From Rhinopithecus roxellana (taxonomy: Eukaryota > Chordata > Mammalia > Primates > Cercopithecidae): DNA of 64,000 bases. Positions 43,772 through 53,633 of the stretch are shown piece by piece. Under the pieces are notes generated by a model. The model did no database searches, was not told where the DNA came from, and worked only from the letters and a program-made list of their open reading frames with translations. Numbering within the stretch: position 1 is the first letter of the stretch; every line of letters begins with the position of its first letter. The DNA is taken from assembly GCF_007565055.1 (NCBI RefSeq), contig NC_044550.1, positions 84,630,033 through 84,694,032 on the forward strand, read 5' to 3'. The position numbers were made by a program, and so were the translations under genes.

Positions 43772-44231
43772 TTTTGAAATCTGGGTATGCCATAAATTAA
43801 TTTTATTTCTAACTGGCTATACTCTTTAGCATTGTCAGATCTAAAGATAATTAGTTTTGGAAGATACAGAATGATAGCCTAGTGGAGGTTTAACAAAAGG
43901 AAAACAAGAGTTGATTGGGTAGGTGAACTGGGGTGGGGGGGGAAGATAATTGCTTTTCTATTTTTTAACTTGACTAAGTGGATTGGGATGGGGAACGGGG
44001 TAGATTGTTGCTAATCAGAACATCTGTCTGCCCTTATCTACTCTGTATCCCATTTGCTAGGGGTAATGAAGGGTAACAAAGGACTTTTATGGTTAAGGAG
44101 ATAGGACATAAAGTTTGACAGGACATAAACATAAGGAAAGTAAAAGCAGAATGAGCTAATTGTGTAATATGAAAACAGAAAACCCATAATAAAGGTGTAT
44201 TAAGATTTATTGCAAGATGGCTACTAAAGAA
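43772..44231. other. Intronic DNA, no gene seen
   Basis: No recognised repeat or gene. Confidence 0.4.
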
Positions 44232-44318
44232 CAGTGGTTCTCAGCTTTCATTATGTATTCCAATCACTTGGGAAACTCTGAAATACTACTGCCTTTAAGA
44301 AAATGGCAGAGTGATTTT

Positions 44319-44452
44319 TTTTTTTATTCAATTTTAATTGGTCTGATAATCTGTAAGTTTAGCTGTTGTTAAACATTATCTGAGATGTACTAAAACAAGT
44401 TTACTGTAATTAATGATAATGGTGGTGGTTGTAGTAGGAGTAGATAATAGTT
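44319..44452 (-). repeat. Probable 3'-transduced flank with its own A-tail
   Basis: On the minus strand the Alu 44449-44732 is followed by this segment, nearly identical to 32673-32797, then an A-run (T at 44319-44325). The whole unit is bounded by 15-bp target repeats TGGCAGAGTGATTTT (44304-44318) and TGGCTGAGTGATTTT (44733-44747). Confidence 0.85.
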
Positions 44453-44732
44453 TTTTTCTTCTTTTTTTTTTTGAGACAGAGTCTTGCTCTGTCGCCAGGC
44501 TGGAGTGCAGTGGCACGGTCTCCGCTCACTGCAACTTCTGCCTCCTGGCTCCAGCCTCTCGAGTAGCTGGGACTATAGGTGTGTGCCACCATACCCAGCT
44601 AATTTTTGTGTTTTTAGTAGAGATGGGGTTTCACTATGTTGGACATATGATCTCGATCTCCTGATATCGCGATCTGCCTCCCCCGACCTCCCAAAATGCT
44701 GGGATAATAGGCGTGAGCCACCATGCCTGGCC
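44449..44732 (-). mobile_element. AluY-like with downstream flank attached
   Basis: Reverse-oriented. 'ATCTCGATCTCCTGATATCG' is AluY-type. About 25 bp are missing after 'GCCTCCTGG'. It shares target repeats with the attached 122-bp flank, so both arrived in one event. Confidence 0.92.
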
Positions 44733-44854
44733 TGGCTGAGTGATTTTATTCTGCTTGCTTTGGGATGAAGCCCGGGCATTGGTATGTTTGAGAACCCTGC
44801 AGGTGATTCTAATATGTAGTCAGGATTGAGAATAATTTTTATAGACAGGCAGTG

Positions 44855-45147
44855 TTTTTTTTTTTTTTAAAAGAGTCTTGCTGTGTCACCCAGGCTGGGG
44901 TGTAGTGGCACAATCATGGCTCACTGCAGCCTCAACTTTCTGGGCTCAGGCGATTCTTGTGCCTCAGCCTCCTGAGTAGCTGGGATTACAGGCGTATGCC
45001 GCCATGCCTGGCAAATTTCTGTGTTTTTAGTAGAGAGAGTTTCACCATGTTGGCCAGGCTGGTCTCAAACTCCTGACCTCAGGTGATCTGCCTGCCTCAG
45101 CCTCCCCAAGTGCTGGGATTACAGGTGTGAACCACCATGCCTGACCC
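44855..45147 (-). mobile_element. AluS/J-like
   Basis: Reverse-oriented Alu between two hAT fragments; 'GACAGGCAGTG' before and 'CCAGACAGTG' after are probable target repeats. Confidence 0.92.
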
Positions 45148-45150
45148 AGA

Positions 45151-45280
45151 CAGTGATTCTTGATCTTTAGTGGGAATCAAAATCAGATAGGGCACTCATT
45201 AAAAATGTGGTTTTCTGGTCTCCATTCACATTCTGTCAGAGGTCTGTGCCAGGATCTTGGACCACTCTTTGAGAAACACT
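45151..45280. mobile_element. hAT-type fossil
   Basis: 'CAGTGATTCTTGATC' at the start and 'CTTTGAGAAACACT' at the end are decayed hAT termini. Confidence 0.6.
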
Positions 45281-45743
45281 ACTGTAAGTCTGGAGTGTTG
45301 ACTAATAAAATCACTGGGAACTGAATAGAGTTGGATAGGTTTCCTGGAAGGTAGGACATGAGCAAGTTTCTGAGTAATGTATAAAACTTGTGAGAAAACT
45401 GGGTGGGAAAGTTCAAGGTCCATTTGGGGCATTGATCAAGTTAATTTTGGTGGGGGAGTAATGTCAGATGAGGGTGGGAAAGTAACTTTCAATGCTACTT
45501 TGAGTTTAGATTTCATATTTTTAGACTTGGAGAGAGGTGAGGCTGGAGACCCTAGTCTTAGCTTGCCCTGAGAGAGCTGGGTCAGTAAACAGCACCTGAA
45601 GGCCCGGCACACCTAACACTGTAGGAAGTGCCTATTCTGTGGGAGGTGACTTTTGAAGTGTGACTGATCTCGCATCACCTCCCATGCAGTAATAGTGACT
45701 TTGAGGTAAAAAAAACCCTCAAAATCTGGAATCAATTAAAATT
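45281..45743. other. Intronic DNA, no gene seen
   Basis: 45301-45580 has the G-rich look of the unassigned old repeat seen at 25740-26380 ('GAAGTGAATTTTG'-like pieces are weak). No gene. Confidence 0.35.
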
Positions 45744-45758
45744 CAGCAAACATTTATT

Positions 45759-46054
45759 GTTTTATTTTTTTGAGATAGAGTCTTACTCTATTGCCCAGGG
45801 TGGAGTGCAGTGACATGATCTCAACTCTCTGCAATCTCTGCCTCTTGGGTTAAGGGATTCTTGTGCCTCAGCCTCCCAAGTAGCTGGGGTTTATAGGCGT
45901 GCACCACCATGCCCAGCCAATTTTTGTATTTTTAGTAGAGAACGGAGTTTTGCCGTGTTACCCAGGCTGGTCTTGAACTCCTGGCCTCAAGTGGCCCACG
46001 TGCCTCGGCCTCCCAAAATGCTGGGATTATAGGCATGAGCCACTGTACCCAGCC
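45759..46054 (-). mobile_element. AluS-like
   Basis: Reverse-oriented Alu with 15-bp target repeats CAGCAAACATTTATT (45744-45758) / CAGTAAACATTTATT (46055-46069). Confidence 0.94.
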
Positions 46055-46069
46055 CAGTAAACATTTATT

Positions 46070-46743
46070 AAGTGTGTTTTATATGACAGATGTGTTGAGG
46101 AGCTATAAAGTTATTTTTCAGTAACATGCTGAGAATGTTTTTAAAAGTAGTATTTTGGGCCATGGAACCCTTTGAGAAATACAAGTAGGAACTGCTTTTC
46201 CACAAAAATGCCCAAATACAGATAATCTTGCATAAATTTTGGGCTTTTGGATACTCTGAAGTCAACTCATAACCTCTGTAGGTGTTGTTCATAGACTCCA
46301 AGTTAATTTTTAGAATAGACTGTGGACTAACGATGATGTTGTATCATTTTATTTTAGGGGAATAGGGAAATCCAGGAGTCCTTGCTATTTTCAGTTTTTC
46401 TTATTAGCCATAATTCATCATGACTTGTGAGTCATTTAAGATCTACTTAGCAAATATTTTTGAATGAAGTTTACATAATTCACAGTCAGGTGTTTCCATA
46501 TCATACCTGGAAATATAAAGTACACATTAGAACAGGGATGGGTGTGTGTGCTGTGGTGTGAGTGTGTGTGTGTGTGTATTTCAGCGTGCCACGCCCATTT
46601 TCATTCCTGACAGACTGCAAAGTAATGGACGTGTCTATTGTGTTACGTCTTCTGAGTAAAACACAAGGTGGGATATAACTCAGCAATTCTGAGCATTTGC
46701 TGAAGAATGCTAGTGCTGATAGAAGTTTCATGAGGTTGGGTGA
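46070..46743. other. Intronic DNA with a GT-rich repeat
   Basis: (GT)n with interruptions at 46542-46579. No gene. Confidence 0.45.
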
Positions 46744-47035
46744 GGTTGGGTGTGGTGGCTCATGCCTGTAATCACAGCACTGTGGGAGGCCAAGGTGGGC
46801 AGATCACTTGAGGCCAGGAGGAGTCTTTGTAAAGACATGGTCAAAGCCTGTCTTTACAAAGAATACAAAAATTAGCTGGGTGTGGGGGTGCGTGCCTGTT
46901 GTCCAAGCTACTCAGGAGGCTGAGGTGGGAGGATTGCTTGAGTCCAGGAATTCGAGGCTGCTGCAGTGAGCCATGACTGCACCAGTCCACTCCAGCCTGG
47001 GCAACATGATGAGACCCTGTCTCGATAAAAACAAA
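46744..47035 (+). mobile_element. Alu with a replaced segment forming a hairpin
   Basis: Sense Alu with target repeats AAGTTTCATG. The segment between 'GAGGCCAGGAG' and 'AATACAAAAATTAG' is replaced by a perfect 14-bp inverted repeat (46824-46837 / 46849-46862). Confidence 0.9.
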
Positions 47036-47117
47036 AGTTTCATGCAAACAGTATCTGAAGTCAGAATTCTTCTATAGCTCATGACATGTTCTATCCCATT
47101 TTGGAGATGCACAATGC

Positions 47118-47768
47118 TGTGATTACAGTTATTCCTCCATATCCTCGGGGGATTGGTTCCAGGAACCCCTTGAATACCCAAATCTGCAGATGCTCTGAAG
47201 TCCCTTATAAAATGGTAGTATTTGTTGGCTGGGTGCGGTACCTGTAATCCCAGCACTTTGGTAGTCTTGAGGCTGGTGGATCACTTGAGGTCAGAAGTTT
47301 GAGACCAGCCTGGCCAACATGGTGAAACCCCATCTTTTAAAAATTTAAAAAAAAAAAAAAAAAAAAAAGGCGTGGTGGTGGGTGCCTGTAGTCCTAGCTA
47401 TTCGGGAGGGTGAGGCAGAAGAATCGCTTGACCCTGGGAGGCAGAGGTTGCAGTGAGCTGAGATCATGCCACTGCCCTCAAGCCTGGGCGACAGAGCAAG
47501 ACTCTGTCTGAGGGCGGGGGGAGGGGAAAAGGTCGTATTTGCATATAACCCACACACATCCTCCCATATGGTTTAAGTGATCTCTAGATTACTTATGATA
47601 CTTAATACAATGTAAATGCTGTGTAAATAGTTATACTGTGTTGTTCAGGGAATATAAGAAGAAAAAAGTCAGTACGTAAGCAACCATCAGTTTTTTCCCC
47701 CAAATATTTTTGATCGCAGTCAGTTGAATCCATCCATGCAGAACTCATGGTTATGGAGGGCTGACTAT
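47118..47768. mobile_element. Tigger/mariner-type fossil, split by an Alu
   Basis: 'TTATTCCTCCATATCCTCGG' to 'GAGATGCTCTGAAGTCCC'-like sequence before, and 'TGCATATAACCCACACACAT' to 'GTTATGGAGGGCTGACTAT' after the Alu, are collinear with a well-known short TcMar-Tigger family. Confidence 0.75.
47226..47532 (+). mobile_element. AluS-like
   Basis: Sense Alu with a 24-A middle run (47345-47368). 'TAGTATTTG' / 'TCGTATTTG' are target repeats. Confidence 0.92.
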
Positions 47769-47771
47769 ATA

Positions 47772-47911
47772 ACTGTGTGTGTGTGTATATATGTATATAC
47801 CTATATGTGTATATATACACGTATATACCTATACACGTGTGTATATACGTATATGCCTATACGTGTATATAGGTATATGTGTGTACGTATACACACACAC
47901 ACACACACACA
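47772..47911. repeat. Compound (TG)/(TA)/(CA) microsatellite
   Basis: Alternating purine-pyrimidine for most of about 140 bp, e.g. TATATACCTATATGTG units and (CA)n at 47889-47912. It has many self-complementary ACGTATATAC / GTATATACGT pieces. Confidence 0.9.
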
Positions 47912-47972
47912 CAGACACACTGCACTGCAGCCTGGGCGATAGAGCAAGACTCCATCACAAAAAATATATATA
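47912..47972 (+). mobile_element. Alu 3' end fragment
   Basis: 'CTGCAGCCTGGGCGATAGAG' followed by 'CAAGACTCCATCACAAAAAA': only the last about 60 bp of an Alu survive after the microsatellite. Confidence 0.8.
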
Positions 47973-48014
47973 ATATAAATATATATGTAACTTTTCATGT
48001 ATGTATTTTGAGTT

Positions 48015-48042
48015 CATATATATATTCATATATATATATATA

Positions 48043-48077
<35 letters not shown>
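48015..48077. repeat. (TA)n(TG)n microsatellite
   Basis: (TA)n at 48028-48044 followed by (GT)n at 48045-48076, running into the 3' end of the reverse-oriented Alu. Confidence 0.92.
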
Positions 48078-48079
<2 letters not shown>

Positions 48080-48363
48080 TGATGTCTTGTTCTATCGCCC
48101 AGGCTGGAGTGAGTGCAGTAGTGTGATCTTGGCTCACTGCATCCTCCGCCTCCCAGGTTCAAGTGATTCTCCTGTGTCAGCCTCCCAAGCAGCTGGGATT
48201 ACAGGTGCCTGCCACCACACCCAGATAAGTTTTTTGTATTTCTAGTAGAGACAGGGTTTCTCCGTGTCAGCCAGGCTGATCTCAAACTCTTCACCTCAAG
48301 CAGTCCACCCACTTCGGCCTCCCAAAGTGCTGGGATTACAGGTGTGAGCCACTGTGCCCAGCC
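48077..48363 (-). mobile_element. AluS-like
   Basis: Reverse-oriented Alu whose T-tail has been replaced by (GT)n; ends 'GTGCCCAGCC'. Confidence 0.92.
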
Positions 48364-48798
48364 TGCCTGTATGTTAAAGCGAATCTAGCAGCAAAGAAAT
48401 ATGTTTAGCTTTGTTTAAACCCATCAGTTCCTAAGTTTATTTAACCAGGGCCTCTCTTCTCAAAACATTCTTTTCTTTCTCAAAGGACAGAGATTGGTAA
48501 ATACTAGTTTAACTTCTTCTAATTAAAGTTGGCTGGGTGAAATATAAGTGAAGCCTTAATATGTGTGGGCTACAGAATTTATCTCTCTCCTTTTTTTTTT
48601 ACCCACATGGCAAAAATCATATAGGGGGTCTGAGTGGTAACTTAGTTCCCTTGCATGTCTTAATATCAGAATTTTGAAAAACATTGTGAGGACTGATATG
48701 TACCTAAGCAATAACTTTTAAAAACAGCTATTTTTGCTCCTATAAAGAAGACTGAGACTATATTAAAAGATTATCAAGAATCATGTTGAAAATCTAGG
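48364..48798. other. Intronic DNA, no gene seen
   Basis: No recognised repeat or gene. Confidence 0.4.
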
Positions 48799-48960
48799 CA
48801 TAAACATGCACCTGTAGTCCCAGTTACTTTGGGAGGCTGAGGTAGAAGGATCGCTTGAGCCCGGGAGTTTGAGGCTGTAGGGTGCCATGGTCATACCTGT
48901 GCTTAACCTCTGCACTCCACTCTGGGCAACATAGTGAGATTACATATCTGAAAAAATAAA
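48799..48960 (+). mobile_element. Alu monomer / truncated Alu
   Basis: 'GCACCTGTAGTCCCAGTTAC' to 'CTCTGGGCAACATAGTGAGA', diverged. Confidence 0.8.
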
Positions 48961-49957
48961 ACATGTTATAGTTTTCTTCTAACCGGTGGCTTTTGTCCAA
49001 CTGGCATCCTTTCCCTAGCAAAAGGGCAAAATTGAAAATAATTGTGATGGCAATGGAGAACCAGTGAATAATGTATTGGTATGATCTAGGGAATAGCTCT
49101 TAAATAACAGGACAGACACATTAGAGCCCTCTAAAAAGGGAGCAAAGACACGAGATTATCGAATTATCAAATGTGTTATACATGAGTATACTAGAGAGTA
49201 ACTTTCCCTGCCCCTGTGGTGCAGTATAAGTCTTCAGACATGAAACATATATTTATTCATGGACTATTTCGGGATGACTTCTAAATATTTACACTGAATA
49301 AATACCTGTATCTGGCTGGCCTATGTCCTAGCTGCTGAATATTCAGGAAAGAATAAGGGATGGCTCCTGACCTTGACAGACTTAGATTTCTGGTGAAAGT
49401 AACTTTCTCAGTGCAATTATACTGTGAGTGGCAGCTTCTTCCTCTCTGGGCCCTACTCCCCACTACTATTGCCACAGCTGAGTGTCAGGCTGAATGAATC
49501 ATGGAGCTATCTGAGCATGGCAGTACGTTGTAAAATACTTCCTGATAAGAATGTACTAGTGGTTTTCTGAGTGTCTGGGAACATTGTAAACCTGTCAAAT
49601 AATTCTAAAGATTCCACTTACTAACATTAGTTTAAAGATTTGTTAGTAACTTAACTTGCCAAATTCCTTGCCCCATCACAGTGGTCTCCCTAATTAAAAA
49701 AAAAAAAGTAATTAAAGGTTGAGATTTAATGAATTTTACTTCCTAAATTTTATCTGAAGCCAGAGACTTGAACATAATGAAATAATTGTTCATTCTAGAT
49801 ATCTCTTCTGCTAAGTTTACTTTTTTCAAAACCATAATATTTTTGTCCTTTTAAAGTAGATATGGATGGTAGAAATTGTAGAAGCTGAACAAATTTGGTG
49901 ACAACTTTTATGTTTCTGAGTTTGTTTAAACATTTAAGTGCTTAAAAATGGGGGAAA
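48961..49957. other. Intronic single-copy tract
   Basis: About 1 kb AT-rich with no recognised repeat or gene. Confidence 0.45.
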
Positions 49958-50258
49958 TTTTTTCTTTTCTTTTTTTTTGACAGGGAATCTCACTCTGTCA
50001 CCCAGGCTGGAGTGCAGTGGTGCGATCTCCACTCACTGCAGCCTCTGCCTTCCGGGTTCAAGCGATTCCTCTGCCTCATACTCCCAAGTAGCTGGGATTA
50101 CAGGCGCACACCACTATGCCTGGCTAATTTTGTATTTTTAATAGAGACAGAGTTTCACCATGTTGACCAGACTGGTTTTGAACTCCTGACCTCAAGTGAT
50201 CTGCCTGCCTTGGCCTCCCAAAGTGCTGGGATTACAGGTGTGAGCTACTGCGCCCAGC
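49958..50258 (-). mobile_element. AluS-like
   Basis: Reverse-oriented full-length Alu; 'GGGGAAATTTTTTC' before and 'GGGGAAAAATTTTC' after are probable target repeats. Confidence 0.92.
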
Positions 50259-50438
50259 TTAGGGGAAAAATTTTCTAGCCTTCATTCAGCATATGAAAAT
50301 TAAAAAAAAACATAGAAAAGGGTGGAAATTATGCAGTGTGATTTCATTATTGCTCTCAGGAACTGGATAATGCTTTAAGGTAGGACTGATCTGTTTCAGT
50401 GATGAGACATTTTCTCACCATACCTAGCAGTTCTGGTC

Positions 50439-50582
50439 ATTAGGGAAATTACTCAGTAAATGTTGTTGAAGAAGGAAAAATGAAGGTATCCATCATGATC
50501 CTAATTACCACCAATGAAGGTAATTAGGGAAATTACTCATTAAATGTTGTTGAGGAAGAAGGAAAAATGAAGGTATCCATCC
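50439..50582 (+). repeat. Direct duplication, 84-bp period
   Basis: 'ATTAGGGAAATTACTCAGTA' through 'AATGAAGGTATCCATC' (50439-50494) recurs at 50523-50581 with one substitution and a 3-bp difference. Confidence 0.92.
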
Positions 50583-51485
50583 GTAACTCAAGATGATCCA
50601 CTATTTAGAGAATAAGTATACATTCTATAAGCATCTAAGGTTTTTATTTTTCTCTTCTGTTTGGTTTTAATCATATTACATACATTAAAAATTGTGCATC
50701 AAGGGTTTTATTTCAGGTATGTACTGCATTGCTTCTCTTTACATAATAAATTCCCTGTTAGCTGACATTGTTCCCCTGGGATTTCCATATGTTAACAGGT
50801 TCTTTCTACAGAGATGATTAATACTTACAGTGATCACCCTGAGGTTCCACAAAATGCTCTTGAATCATCAGAGATGAAATTCTACTCATTGTAACTGTAA
50901 TGCCATGTATTTATTGTCTTTTAATTGTTTTGAAAGTTGGGCATCTGAGATTTTTTTTTTCGTTTGGTTATAGTGACCCGTTTGCCGATCATTTCAGATA
51001 AGAAACTAGAGGATACTATCATGGAACCTGTTTTCTCTTGTACCCTGGTTTAGAACCAGTGGCTGGAATTAAGACATGTGTTGAGGGAGGAAAAGGGAAA
51101 AGAGAGGAGCCTGAAAGAACTGCTGCTTTTCTCTAACAGTAGAATAAGGAGTACTTCATTGAGCTACGAATAACTAATGTGGAGTGCTGAAAGATCATTC
51201 TGTCTTTTATGCACATGTTCCAGATAACAACATAAGGGCCTGTGAAAAGCAAGAGAAAAGTTTTCTGGGGCTGTCATCTTTGATCATATAGAGATGGAGT
51301 GTGTGTTCATACACCAGCCATTCCTGTCCATCCTTGCCACCAGTGACTTAGACCAGGTGACACCTGGGCCTTAGTATGAATGTTGTAATTGGGGAATCTA
51401 CCTCAATTTTGAGCTCAACTCCAGTCTGTAGACTTGCTGATACAGTAGTATTTGTCTATCACAGCACGTAGAAATGATAGCCTGT
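50583..51485. other. Intronic single-copy tract
   Basis: No recognised repeat or gene. Confidence 0.4.
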
Positions 51486-51762
51486 GGCCGCGTGCCGGTG
51501 GCTCACACCTGCCTGTAATCCCAGCACTTTGGGAGGATCATTGGAGGTCAGGAGTTCGAGACCAGCCTGGCCAACATGGTGAAACCCCGTCTCTACTAAA
51601 AATACAAAAATTAGCTGAGCATGGTGGTGTGGGCGCCTGTAATCCCAGCTACTTGGGAGGCTGAGGCATGAGAATTGCTTGAACCCGGGAGGCAGAGATT
51701 GCAGTGAGCTGAGATTGTGCTACTGCATTCCAGCCTGGGCAACAGAGCAAGACTCAATCTCA
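51486..51762 (+). mobile_element. Alu, slightly shortened, tail lost
   Basis: Sense Alu with target repeats AAATGATAGCC on both sides. The poly-A tail is absent. Confidence 0.92.
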
Positions 51763-51904
51763 AATGATAGCCCATATCACATTATTTTATGGTCATATCT
51801 CTGTATCCTGTATTTAACTTATAGTCATGTGGTGTTATGGAAAAAAAAGTAATCAGTATATATTGAGCACTTTGTACCAAGCTAAGTAACTTGGAAAGAC
51901 GAGT

Positions 51905-52012
51905 TTGTATTTTGACCTGGATTCAAATTCCACCTCTGCGACATACTGGCTTCATGACCTCAGTCAAGTTACTAAGCCCCTCTGAGCTTCAGTGTTATTT
52001 TCTGTATGACAG
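51905..52012 (-). mobile_element. MIR fragment
   Basis: 'TGGATTCAAATTCCACCTCT', 'CATGACCTCAGTCAAGTTAC'. Confidence 0.75.
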
Positions 52013-52510
52013 TTGTATGAGTCTGCTTGGACAGCCATAGCCGAGTACCACAGACTGTGCAGCTTAAACAACAGTCTTATTTTCTAGTGATTTTGGAGGC
52101 TAGAAGTCTGAGATCAAGGTGTTGACAGGATTGGTTTCCTCTGAGGCCTCTCTCCTTGGCTTGTAGGTGGCTCTTGTCACATGGTCTTACCTCTGTGCCT
52201 GTATCTTTGTCCTAATCTTCTTTTCCTTTAAGGAGACCAGTAATATTGGATTAGGGCCCACCCTAATGACCTCATTTTACCTTAATTACCTCCTTAAAGA
52301 CCCTATGTTCCCTATAATCCCAGCACTTTGGGAGGCCCAGGCTGGAAGATCACTTAAGCCCAGGAGTTTGAGACCAGCCTGGGCAACATGGCGAGATCCC
52401 TGTCTCTATTTAAAAAGAAAAAAAGAATCCTGTGTCTGAATATAATAACATTCTGGGGGTTAGGAATTCAACATGAGTACTTGAGGGACATGTCCTGCAG
52501 CCTGTAACAA
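52013..52510 (-). mobile_element. Solo LTR of ERVL-MaLR type (MLT1-like)
   Basis: Antisense: 'ATGAGTCTGCTTGGACAGCC', 'TTTGGAGGCTAGAAGTCTGA', 'GATCAAGGTGTTGACAGGAT' and 'GGGGGTTAGGAATTCAACAT' match the order of MaLR LTRs. There is no adjacent internal region or coding sequence. An Alu monomer splits it. Confidence 0.75.
52310..52430 (+). mobile_element. Alu left-arm fragment inside the LTR
   Basis: 'CCTATAATCCCAGCACTTTG' to 'GATCCCTGTCTCTATTT' with an A-rich end. Confidence 0.85.
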
Positions 52511-52539
52511 CAGTGAAAATGACATGTGCTCAAGTGGGT

Positions 52540-53110
52540 TTATTTTACTTTTTAATTTTTGTGGATACACAGTAGGCATGTTATTTATGGGTTACATGTT
52601 GGTATTTTGATACAGGCATGCAATGTGTAATAATTACATCAGGGTAAATAGGGTATCTATCATCTGAGGCCTTTTTGGTATTGTTGCAAACAACTATACT
52701 CTTTTTTTTTTTGGAGACGGAGTCTCACTCTGTCGCCGGGGCTGGAGTGCAGTGGCTGGATCTCAGCTCACTGCAAACTCCGCCTCCCAGGTTCAGGCCA
52801 TTCTCCGGCCTCAGCCTCCCGAGTAGCTGGGACTACAGGCGCCCGCCACCTCGCCCGGCTCCTTTTTTGTATTTTTTAGTAGAGACGGGGTTTCACAGTG
52901 TTAGCCAGGATGGTCTCGATCTCCTGACCTCGTGATCCGCCCGTCTCAGCCTCCCAAAGTGCTGGGATTACAGGCTTGAGCCACCGCGCCCGGCCACAGC
53001 TATACTCTTATTTTAAAATGTATGATTAAATTAATTTTGACTATAGTCACCCTGTTGTGCTAGCAAATACTAGGTCTCACGATTTTCTTGTACCCACTCA
53101 AGTGTTGTGT
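52540..53110 (-). mobile_element. L1 3' UTR, split by an AluYR-like copy
   Basis: 'GATACAGGCATGCAATGTGT', 'ATTACATCAGGGTAAATAGG' and 'GACTATAGTCACCCTGTTGT' are antisense L1 3' UTR in order. Confidence 0.85.
52703..52997 (-). mobile_element. AluYR-like element
   Basis: Reverse-oriented and nearly consensus. 'ATTCTCCGGCCTCAGCC', 'CCACCTCGCCCGGCT' and 'GGCTTGAGCCACC' are monkey-lineage changes. Target repeats AACTATACTCTT / AGCTATACTCTT lie in the L1. Confidence 0.93.
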
Positions 53111-53329
53111 TGTTAGGATTAAATGAAATAATATACGCATGTGAGCTTAGTGCATGCTTAATGTTAGCTTTCTCCTTGCTAGAGCGGGGTAGAATCTTGT
53201 TTTCTTTATATTCTATCCAAGTATAAACAGTAAATAAATGTTGGTGAAATTGTGTTTTAATTATGTAGGTGCCTCTTTTCATAATTCTCATCTTCTTCAC
53301 TTCCACTCTCGCAACTAAATGAGTAATTT

Positions 53330-53618
53330 TTTTTTTCTTGAGACAGACTCTTGCCCTGTCACCAGACTGGAGTGCAGTGGTGCTATTTTGGCTCGTTGCA
53401 ACCTCTGCCTCCTGGGTTCTGGTGATTTTCCTGCCTCAGCCTCCTGAATAGCTGGGATTACAGGCGTGTGCCACCACACCCAGCTAATTTTTGTATTTTT
53501 AGTAGAGATGGAACTTCACCATGTTGGCCAGGATGGTCTTGATCTCTTGACTTTGTGAGCTGCCCTCCTTGGCCTCCCAAAGTGCTGGGATTACAGGCGT
53601 GAGCCACCACGCCTGGCC
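53330..53618 (-). mobile_element. AluS-like
   Basis: Reverse-oriented Alu with perfect 15-bp target repeats CTAAATGAGTAATTT at 53315-53329 and 53619-53633. Confidence 0.95.
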
Positions 53619-53633
53619 CTAAATGAGTAATTT

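Larger units (their letters stand above)
44232..44832. mobile_element. hAT (MER5-like) fossil, split by an Alu unit
   Basis: CAGTGGTTCTCAGC at 44232 and 'TCAGGATTGAGAATAA' at the end. 'ATTCCAATCACTTGGGAAAC' and 'CTGCAGGTGATTCTAATATG' are internal hAT-Charlie sequence. The inserted unit is 44319-44732. Confidence 0.7.

Noticed and set aside
52013..52510. Endogenous retrovirus with possible genes
   Set aside because: Only one LTR is recognisable; no internal region, gag or pol remnant lies on either side.
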